A DNA stretch of 64,000 nucleotides, taken from the NCBI RefSeq assembly GCF_011386835.1, contig NC_088800.1, positions 19,316,572-19,380,571 of the forward strand. The letters run 5' to 3'. The notes under the pieces are model-generated. The model was not told the origin of the DNA. It ran no database searches and saw nothing but the letters and a program-made list of their open reading frames with translations. Made by a program: the position numbers and the translations under genes. Below, piece after piece: positions 43,701 to 52,800 of the stretch (the stretch's first letter is position 1; each line of letters begins with the position of its first letter). This DNA is from Chrysemys picta bellii. Taxonomy: Eukaryota > Chordata > Testudines > Emydidae.

Positions 43701-44502
43701 TACAGATAGAGAGATTAATAATTGAAGTGTTATTGAATCCTCAGTTACAGCAAAAATGGCAGCTATGATATTGAGTAAATAATCCACTCCCCCAGAAAAC
43801 TCCACTGACTGTATACATTTTAAGGGTGGCTATGCATCCTTGTTTTCCCCCTCTTATTCTCCATTAATAGCCCATAGATAGGCATCTGGAGGCTACATTA
43901 AGGGTTCTAGAGTTCTCCTCAACTCTTCTTACCAGACAGTCCTTAAAGAACAGTTATTACAAGAATTCTCCCCAGTTCACAGGGTTTAATTATTTTGACT
44001 TCCATCACATCTTTACAAGACATCACATTCAGGATTGTTTTGAAATATACCCATGTCATGTTTCATTAACAGAATCTGTAGCCTCCCATCTGGGGCAGTC
44101 TATGCTAAGTCCTCATGAAACTACATCCTAATTGCTGAATACTTATTCTGCAACTGTGTTCCTCAATGTAGGGAAAGTTTACAGGTGCAACACTAAGATG
44201 AGTTAGACAATTAATTTCCTATGCAGCTAGAAAATAGCAACTCTAATTAGTGTTAAATCAGATCTTCTGATAGAGCTCATGCCTTTTACTACAGATAAAA
44301 GTTCCCCTATCAGTTTTTATATTTTGCTTTCCTTGGTGTAGCTGATCACAAGAAAGGCCACACAGAGATTAAAGCTCTCATTGTAAATTCAAAAGCATCT
44401 TAAAAATCCAATACATGCATGTACTTACTGGCTGGGGCTGCTCACCACTGCACCAGTTAAAGCAAACCAAGAACTCAGTCATTGTGTCTTTCAGTAGCTT
44501 CC
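40679..44502 (-). CDS. CDC42 small effector (CDC42SE/SPEC) family gene, CDC42SE2-like
   Basis: CDC42SE proteins are about 80-residue effectors that bind GTP-loaded CDC42 through a CRIB motif and sit at the plasma membrane through N-terminal palmitoylated cysteines. Coding exons 44482-44429 (18 codons) and 40780-40679 (34 codons) have GTAAGT donors, join in phase 0, and match the exon sizes of human CDC42SE2 as I recall it. The product starts [18 protein letters not shown], then the basic KRRRRLDR and a full [18 protein letters not shown], at residues 29-42. A TTGTGTAG acceptor at 44,503 lies 20 bases before the ATG, as in the family, so at least one non-coding 5' exon lies further right. One of the two palmitoylation-site cysteines (position 10) is tryptophan. 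The third exon is uncertain. It is not a retrocopy, since introns are present. It could be a live third paralog or one in decay. Confidence 0.8.
40781..44428 (-). other. Intron of the CDC42SE-like gene
   Basis: About 3.6 kb of mostly unique-looking sequence, with one short hAT-type element at 41,668-41,776. No further exon was recognised. Confidence 0.6.
41668..41776. mobile_element. hAT-type short element (TAGGGTTGCC ends)
   Basis: The ends TAGGGTTGCCAAC and the worn GGAAACCTTA are roughly inverted. A perfect 8-bp duplication ATTGCTGG lies at 41,660-41,667 and 41,777-41,784. It is 109 bp and non-coding. Confidence 0.8.
44429..44482 (-). CDS. CDC42SE-like coding exon 1
   Basis: It encodes 18 residues, [18 protein letters not shown], aligned without gaps to MSEFWLCFNCCIAEQPQP of human CDC42SE2. 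The donor is GTAAGTAC. Position 10 is TGG (Trp) where the family has Cys. Confidence 0.85.
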
Positions 44503-46074
44503 CTACACAAGGTGGTTATGAAATCTTGGTAGCTTGTTGATCTTGCCACATTAAAGGGAACACTGAAACCAGGAGGCCACTTCTACACAAAAACCAGTTC
44601 CTAAAATGGAGTTTTAAAGGAATTACTTTAGTAGATACCCAGAAGGCAGCCAAGTCAGATGAACATCTGGGGATTACATGTTTAACAGAATTTTTAACAA
44701 GTATGTTTATTTTTACTGATATATGCAAGAAGTGCCAGAATTCTGTTAAATAGCAGTTACTGAGCAATAAAGGCTTCAGTAGGCTTAGAACAAAAACAGA
44801 GATTGTAAGAAGAAATAGTTCTAAACATAGTGCCTCTAAAAGAGTGTTAGAATAGTTTTCATAGAAAGGAACAAAACAGATTAGATACTTGGAAACCCAA
44901 ACCTCTTCAGAAGATAATATAGGTATGATACAAGAAAGAGATCCCTTTCTTACCTTTCACAATAAGATAGTTACAGAAACTTCAAGTCTCAGAGAAACTT
45001 CTGATTCTAGTCCTAGATGGGAAGAATAGATTACACCCTTTATAACTGCAATGAAAAGCTTTTTATGACCGAGGGGAAAAAAAAGTCAGCAAGTCACCAT
45101 TAGTTTTATATACTCACTAGAGTATATAAGAACATGAACGAAAAACAATACTAAACTAGGATCATAGACAAGAAGTTAACTAAAAATAGCCCTTAAAGCC
45201 ACAGCATAGTCTGCCTTTTATTTACTCCCACATTATGCTTGCTTATTATAAACCCATCCCTCTTCCAAACAACTTTACAGAGAGCCATAGAATAACATAA
45301 TCCACACAGTAGCACCTGTATCTTGGTCACCTTGATAACAAAAATATCACAGCTACTTTTTAATGTACAAAAAAAGTAGAGTAAACAGACGCTCACAAGC
45401 AACTTCATTCATTCCAAACCAACCCAACAGCCTTCATCAGGAAACAGAGTAACAATAATCAGTCACAAGCATTCTTTATATAGTGCCACAATTACCCAAT
45501 TATCACATTTGTCTTCCTCACCTTTGCCTGTGTTACTCCTCCCACTTTATCCCTTTCCTCTTACACTTCTGATTTTTTTTCTTTTTGAATGTTCTGTCAT
45601 TCATTTTTCACAGTATCTATCTTATTTGCCGATTAGTTTTCAGTGTTCTATATGGTATGTTATTATAGAATGCAAAGCCTTAACTTTATCTTTGGTGCTT
45701 TGAATACTATTTATCTGTCTTAATTATCATTTCCCACCTCATTTCATATACTCACAAAGGATCAAATGCTCAAAAACAGTTAGGCCCCTAAATGCCATTG
45801 ATTTCACTAGATGTTAGCAGCCTAGCTCATGAGCATCCACCCTAAGGTCCTTACCATTATACCCCAATGCACAGCGGAGGGACTGTGGACCGTGCAGGTG
45901 TCTGGATGCTGGCCTTTTATAAGGCGATGAAGAAGTCTATGGCCCAAGTGCTGTACTGAGCTCTGTGACTGCAGATCCCTGCATCTCTGCTGAGTCCCAT
46001 TGCAGTCATCTGCAGAATTGGGGCCTAAAATAGGAGCAGGCCAAAAAGGGGCCTCAGAACTGATATTTATAGGG
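44503..46074. other. Stretch upstream of the CDC42SE-like start codon
   Basis: It should hold part of a 5' intron of the CDC42SE-like gene. No non-coding exon can be identified. No named repeat was recognised. Confidence 0.45.
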
Positions 46075-46515
46075 ATTTATATGGCTTTGTCAAGCCGGGC
46101 CTTAAAAACCTCTAAGGATGGAGATTCCACCACCTCCCTAGGTAACCCCTTTCCAGTGCTTCCCGACCCTCCTAGTGAAATAGTGTTTCCTAATATCCAA
46201 CCTAGACCTCCCCCCTGCAACTTGAGACCATTGCTCCTTGTTCTGTCATCTGCCACCACTAAGAACAGCCTAGCTCCATCCTCTTTGGAACCCCCCTTCA
46301 GATAGTTGAAGGCTGCTATCAAATCCCCCCTCACTCTTCTCTTCTGCAGACTAAATAAGTCCAGTTCCCTCAGCCTCTCCTCATAAGTCATGTGTCCCAG
46401 CCCCCTAGTCATTTTTGTTGCCCTCCACTAGACTCTCTCCAGTTTGTCCACATCCTTTCTGTAGTGGGGGGCCCAAAACTGGATGCAATACTCCAGATGT
46501 GGCCTCACCAGTGCC
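46075..46515 (-). mobile_element. CR1 LINE 3' fragment
   Basis: Minus-strand CR1 C-terminal coding region and 3' UTR: GGAGATTCCACCACCTCCCT, TATCCAACCTAGACCTCCC, CCAAAACTGGATGCAATACT. The frame (MTRGLGHMTYEERLRELDLF) is broken downstream. Confidence 0.85.
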
Positions 46516-46684
46516 AGAGGTTGCCAATCCCTGTTCTACACAATTTAAAATGGGACTAGAACCCTTTTTAGGTTAAGTTAAGGAGCTACCCTTACTTATT
46601 ATGTTATTTGTAGGCATTTATGTGGTACTGATCACCATAGTATCTGAGAATTAAACAATCACTGGTAAATGAAGCCTCATAACT

Positions 46685-46760
46685 CACTGTGAGAAAAGGA
46701 AGTATCATTAACCCCACTGTATAAATGGGCAAACTGAAGCACAAGAATAATTCACATAGA
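46685..46760 (+). repeat. MIR fragment
   Basis: ATTAACCCCACTGTATAAAT then GGGCAAACTGAAGCACA, the conserved MIR core. Confidence 0.5.
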
Positions 46761-48479
46761 CTGATATCTAGCCCTATGCGTTGGCCACAAAACCAGCCTT
46801 CCTTGCTATAGCTTAATGATCAAAAGCATAATGTAATCAAGTAATCTGAGGATCAAATCCTGCCTTCAGTTATGCTCAGGCACCTGTAACTTGGTCTACC
46901 AGAATGGTATCAGTGCCCCACCATAGTCAAGAGATGTAAATAGGAGTGTGAAGAAAGGAAAGATGGTGGTGTGGCTATTAAGGGTATGCCTACACAGCAA
47001 AGAAAAACCCACAGCTGGCCCATACCAGCCAACTCAGGCTTGTGGGGCTTGGGCTGTGGGGCTATTTCATAGCTGTGTAGACTTCAAAAGTGAAAATCCA
47101 AAAAGTAAAAGTCCCAAAGACTTTCCAATTGAAAGTCCATGCGACTTGTGCTCTTAAATCACACAAGTGCTGTTTAAAATCCCATCCACAATGTACAAAA
47201 TGAGTACATTGAGAGGGCTGCAGGAGTAGCAAAAAAGCTACTAAAAAGAGGGTGTAACTTAAAGTTAACCCCTGCCTTCTACAGTCTCTCTCCCCTCCCT
47301 GCACAGCTTCCAGAACCCAAGAGTCCAAGAACTGACTATTGGAATCCAAGTGACAAACTACAACTGCCACAGAACCTCACCAATGTCCACATTCTATATC
47401 CTCTCCTATTCAATGGTTTATTTATTTATTTATTTAAGATTCAGGACTGTAATCCCCATTTTGGCAAGGGGTTAGACTAGATGACCCTTGTAGTCCCTTC
47501 TAACTCCATGATTCTATAGGAGCTAAGCACTCTAAACCATGTCTGCTTCCTGGTCATATTTCTAGTGTACTTAAGTGCTCATTTAACAACCTCACTGGTT
47601 TCACCGGGCATAAATCAGCACAAATGTTATCCCAGGGTGTAGAAAGTGTTATGCTGTTTTTACCTTTGTCAGCATGTTGCACATTTTGAAAACAGTAGGT
47701 GTCATTCTGGCATCAAAACAGACAAACAAAAACTCTGTCTGTTAAATTTATGGTCTGACTGAGAACTGCAACTGCACCATGTTTTCCTCAAGCCCAATAA
47801 TAAAAACAGTTTTACTGTGCTCGTTATTTCTGTTGTTCCAGCCTCAGTTACAACACTTCTAGATAAATATTTCTTGCTTTGATACTTTCCATTGGATTTT
47901 TCTAATTTTGTGCAAGTGTTCATTTTTTTCCTTCTAACTTTGGGTTTTGGGCAGTTTCTGGCTTCCTTCTGTTCTTGCTTACGTATGCTCTATTTGCGTT
48001 GTAACTTAAGAGTTACTGTTGATCTGATGATACAGTTTTGCATCTGTGATGGGAATTAGGGGTTCCATTTTCTCCTCCTGTTGAATTGAATTGGTAACTT
48101 GATTTGTTTAGTAGTAACAATCACTTGAGTTTTGCTGGGATAGTAGTGTAGGAATGGTTCTTGGCATCTTTGCAATGGAATTCTCTGATAGATGTGTGCA
48201 CTACTATTAAAAGTATACATTTGTGGCTCTCTTAAAGTCATGTCTGAGTATAAATTTTTAAGACTCTTGCAGAAAGTTCAGACTGCTGTACAGACTGATT
48301 AACTCAGTACCTTAATATTGGAAGAGGAGTATGTTTACGGCATGGTGACTTATGGAATTCGGTTATGCTTCTGCTCAGCCTTACAACGTATTTTGGAATT
48401 ATGCTCTCTGTGTTTCTAGCAACAAGTGATAATGATGGTAGTAAGATTTAATTTTTGTTTTGCAGGAACATTAACTGAT
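46761..48479. other. Intergenic stretch with one CR1 tail
   Basis: It contains a TTTA run at 47,415-47,435 and the CR1 tail listed separately. No gene was recognised. Confidence 0.5.
47440..47520 (+). mobile_element. CR1 LINE 3' end fragment
   Basis: Plus-strand tail: TTAGACTAGATGACCCTTGT, CCTTCTAACTCCATGATTCT. Confidence 0.8.
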
Positions 48480-48560
48480 TAATCTTCACAATACCCCAGT
48501 GCCAACGAGGTGGTGGATACTATCCTCATTTTATACCTGATACACAAAGGAATGGACCCA
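48480..48560 (+). repeat. MIR fragment
   Basis: TTAATCTTCACAATACCCCA then ACTATCCTCATTTTATACC, a worn MIR core. Confidence 0.5.
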
Positions 48561-48844
48561 GGCCATAGTCAGAGCTAACATTAGTATTAGGAAGCTGGGT
48601 GGATCTCTCCCTCACCCTGCCACCTGTCCCTTAAATTGTAAACCCTTTAGGTCAGAGGCAAGGTCTTCTCTGATTTGTTTGTACCCTACTCAGAACCCTC
48701 GAGACCCAACACTGACTAGGGACACTGGTTGCTACTGGAATAAAATAATAGTACTAATAGTAATTCTTTGAGGCAAGCAGCGGACATAGTGGGGTGAGTT
48801 CTGCCTAGCTCTGCCATGCAGGTGGGATTGGGGGTTCCCCTCTA

Positions 48845-48956
48845 GGGTGACCAGATAGCAAGTGTGAAAAATCAGGAGGGGGGCAATAGGTGCCTATATA
48901 AGAGAAAACCCTGAAAACTGGGATTATCCCTATGAAATCGAGAAATCTGGTCACCC
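48845..48956. mobile_element. Short inverted-repeat element with TA flanks
   Basis: The ends GGGTGACCAGA and TCTGGTCACCC are a perfect 11-bp inverted repeat with TA on both sides (48,843-48,844; 48,957-48,958). It is 112 bp and non-coding. Confidence 0.85.
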
Positions 48957-49299
48957 TATTCACAGCTCCCCCAGGCACTGCCTAGGAAGCCAGGTTCCTC
49001 CTGCGGCTGGAACTAGTGGGTCCTTGTTCGGCAAGCCCTCAAAGATCCCCTCACACACACCCAGAAGGAAGGCAGAAGAGTCCCCATGAAGCTGGCATTG
49101 TGGGGTCCCCAAATCAGTTATCCTCCTCTACACAGACGCACAGCTGCCCCCAGCCACCGACCCTCCATCCCAGCTCGGGACACGATTTAAGCAAGTTACT
49201 TCACCACCCGATAGGGCTCCCTGCCCTTTTGGGGGCGTGGCCTGAAGGGGAGGGGACCAAGGCGTGCCCTTCTAACTCACGGAGGCGTGAACGAAGCGG

Positions 49300-49783
49300 T
49301 TCCGCTCTCTGATTGGACAAAGAGCGAGATGGCCAGGCCAGTGGGCTCTGCGGGATCTGTGCGGCGTTACCATTAGGGGAAGCTGGCGCCCCGCCAGCCA
49401 ATGGGTGGTGTAGCTTGGACGGTGCTGTGCTCTGATTGGGTATAGGTTGAGTAGGCGCGGTGTGTTGTAGTGGGCCCGCTGCCCAATGGGCGTGTGGCAG
49501 TGTGAGGGACTCTTGGCGCGGCGGTTGTTTGCCCCTTTTGCGGAGCGCTTCTGTGCGGCACCGACGAGCCCAGCTGCTCCCTCCTCCCGGGACCATGGCG
49601 CTGCTCTGTAGTTGACGATTGTTTTTCCCCCTCACCTTCTTCTGCTTCTTTTCCTCCCTCCTCCTCTCTCTCCTCCACCGGGTCCCGGCTCGGACGAGCG
49701 GCAGCTCCCGGACCCCCTGTCCTCTCCCTCTGCCCCCATAGGAACAGGCTGTAAGGGAAGCGCGGGCGGCTTGCTGCCGCACC
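49300..49783 (+). promoter_or_regulatory. NMRK CpG-rich promoter and 5' leader with four CCAAT-type boxes
   Basis: The region is CpG-rich and TATA-less. CCAAT-type boxes lie at 49,313-49,317 (ATTGG), 49,398-49,402 (CCAAT), 49,435-49,439 (ATTGG) and 49,483-49,487 (CCAAT), alternating in orientation. They fit NF-Y sites. A GGGGGCGTGG GC-box-like motif is at 49,230-49,239. The layout allows transcription in both directions, toward NMRK on the right and the CDC42SE-like gene on the left. Confidence 0.65.
49595..49615 (+). other. Upstream ORF in the NMRK leader
   Basis: ATGGCGCTGCTCTGTAGTTGA reads MALLCS-stop in a strong GACCATGG context, 169 bases before the NMRK start. No other ATG lies between. 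It matters only if transcription starts upstream of 49,595. Confidence 0.5.
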
Positions 49784-49809
49784 ATGAGCATCATCGTCGG
49801 CATCGGCGG
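49784..49809 (+). CDS. NMRK2: NMRK exon 1
   Basis: Encodes MSIIVGIGG to a phase-2 junction, followed by a GTGAGAG donor. It ends inside the P-loop. Confidence 0.9.
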
Positions 49810-52800
49810 GTGAGAGCCGGGGGATGGGGGAGTTCGGGGGTGTGTAGGGAAATCGCTGGGTGGGTGGCCGGGAGGGGGCTGCGGGAGGGAACGCTCATGG
49901 GGAGCCTCCTGGTGACGCCTTCCTCCCGCCTGTGGTCTGCTGCAGCTGCCCCAGTGAGGTGGCGAGGTCAGCGCACGGGGCTGGGGTTGGTGGTGCCCGT
50001 GGCCTGCAGAGCCCAGCGCCGTCTAACGGTCCCTGTCCTGCCCTAGGGTCACCAATGGCGGCAAGACCACGCTGACTCACAAGCTCATGCAGGCCCTGCC
50101 CAACTGCAGCGTGGTGCATCAGGATGACTTCTTCAAGGTGAGTGGCCTGTGCGGGAACCTGTGCATGAGGTGACCCAGGACTCCTGGGTGCCCCGCTCCG
50201 CTTCCCGCTCATGGCCAAAGTTGCTTGTCACTGGCGCACCCTGTGCTGTTGGCAGAGGGTGACTGGGCTGGGGCCAGCTGTGTGGCTGGTGGATAAGCTC
50301 CTGGGCAGTGTCCTGATGACTTTCCACTTTCCTGGAGCACTCCGCGTTAGTGGGAAGATAAAGGAGCCAACTGCTTTATCACAGTCTTCTTACTGCTTCT
50401 TATCTTGCCACAAACGAACCCTGTGGTGGGTCAAGGCACTCACTGTTAGGATATAGATATTCAGGCCTGTCTGTAAAGGTCTGTACTTTAAGAATTTAGG
50501 TGTATTCTGATCAGTTAGCTAGTTATAGAGGTATAAAAGCCTCAAAATCACTGTCTGCTGGTGTAAGGGCCTTCTCTTACTGTGACAGTCTGAGGCCTTG
50601 TTCTTAGGCTAAGCAGCAAAGGCAGCCATAATCTGGGAAGTGTATGGTCACAGGCTCACATTCCAAACTAGTCACATTGAAATAAGATGCTTTTGGGCTG
50701 TTAAGAATAACAGGACAGGATTGTATTCCTATCACCTCCAGGGAAAGGGAAAAGCCTAGAAGATGTAAAAGGAAACTTAGTTTGATAGCATCCTGTCTGG
50801 CAAGAACTCACTTATCAATAACTGGGATGTGAAATCCTCATTTCTGTATTGTTCTATCTCTGTAGTCTCCACTTCCCTATTGTTTGTCTGTATGATCTCT
50901 GTCTGGTTCTGTGATTGTTTCTGTCTGCTATATAATTAATTTTGTTGGGTGTAAACCAATTAAGGTGGTGGGATATAATTGGTTAAAGAACCATGTTACA
51001 GTATGTTAGGATTGGTTAGTTAAATTTCAGTAAAATGATTGGTTAAGGTATAGCTAAGCAGAACTCAAGTTTTACTATATAGTCTACTGTCAATCAGAAA
51101 GTAAGGGGGGGATGGGGGAATTGGAATCATGTTTCGCTAAGGGAGGGGGGAATGGGAACAGGGACATAGGCAAGGCTCTGTGGTGTCAGAGCTGGGAAGG
51201 GGGACACTGAGGAAGGAAACTCGAATCATGCTCGCTGGAAGTTCACCCCAATAAACATCAAATTGTTTGCACCTTTGGACTTTGGGTATTGTTGCTCTCT
51301 GTTCATGCAAGAAGGACCAGGGAAGTGAGAAGGTGAAGGAATAAGCCCCCTAACACTCTTATGCAAAGGGATGTTTTCCAGTGAAGTTTAGGTCTTTAAT
51401 CTGGCTTTAAAATGAATGTTGAGCTTTGCAGTAGCCGGTCAGACTAAAGCTGTTCTCTTTATCACTGTTTCAGCCCCAGGATGACATAGAAGTTGAAGAT
51501 GGATTTAAACAGTATGATGGTAAGGCCCTGCTTATTGAACCATCCATGTAGAAATTGTAACTCTTAAAAGGATATCTGTTCTCTTTCCTATTCATGTTGC
51601 TTTCCTTCTGGTGACTCTTCTGATAGTCATAGCACTTAATTACTTTTCTGGGCTTTTGTCTTAGTTATTAGTGCCTTGGATATGGAAGCTATGATGAGTA
51701 CCATCAATGCTTGGATGAAAAACCCAATTAAGTTTGAACGCTCACATGGCATCAATAACACCTTGGATGCCAAAATATTACAGTATTCAGGAGAGAGAGA
51801 TGAAACAATCCATATTCTTATTGTAGAAGGCTTTCTTCTTTACACTTACAGGTAACTAAAGACTTACAATATGTCTGATAACTAGTAATTCTGGCTTGAT
51901 ATGTATTTTGTTTTCTATTAGGTAAAGTTGCAGGAAGTCAAACTGATTCTTAAAACTAGAGTTGGGCAAATAACTGATTTTTCTGTTTGCTGGTAATTCT
52001 GAAAAATACAAAATTGGTTTGAAACAAATCTAAAAATTGCAAAATAGTTGGCAAATTTTAAAAAATCCATATTGGGTCAAACAGAACATCCTATTTGTCC
52101 CAGAACATATTGTTTCGGGCATTTTTAAAGGGCTAGATTCATGAAATGGGCCAGGAGGAGGTGGATCCCCCTTGTAAACTTTGGTCAAGTGATTAGGGAA
52201 CCCCCTGGGATGTGGGAGGCAAGGTTCAATTCTCCCCTCTACCTGATGTGGAGAAGGGATTTGAACATTGGTCTCCCACATTGCAGGAGAGTTCCTGACC
52301 CTCAGGCTATAGGATATGCAGGTGGCAGGTTTCTCAGTCTCTCCTGTTGAAACTGTTCCACTTCCTGTAAATGGTCATTGGAGCAGGGTCTTGAATGTTG
52401 GTGTCCCACAACCACCAAACTATAGGGTAATTCTCACTTTCCCTACCTCAATGACTAATTTATTGTCATTATGAATACATTAATCGTAACCACTAAGCTA
52501 AAGGTATTGAACATACCTACCTCTTACACAGTGTTCTTCATCAGCTTCTAATTCTCGTCACGATGCCTGTGAGCTAGGGAAGTATTAGTTCTATTTTATA
52601 GATGGAACTGAGGCACAGAGAAGCTAAATGACTTGCCACTTGGGTCTCTCAAGTCCTAGGCTAGTGCCCTTGCCACTGAACCACCCGGTCTTGCTCTGAC
52701 CATTTTGTGAATTGCATCTAAGTCCTGGGACGGAGGATTTTGGCCAAAACTCTTTGGCATATTATTGTTAAAGTTGCAAATAGCTTCAGGTTGACTGAAA

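Noticed and set aside
49201..49803. 200-codon minus-strand frame over the NMRK promoter
   Set aside because: It is a CpG-block shadow with no family likeness. The NMRK leader and exon 1 explain the region.
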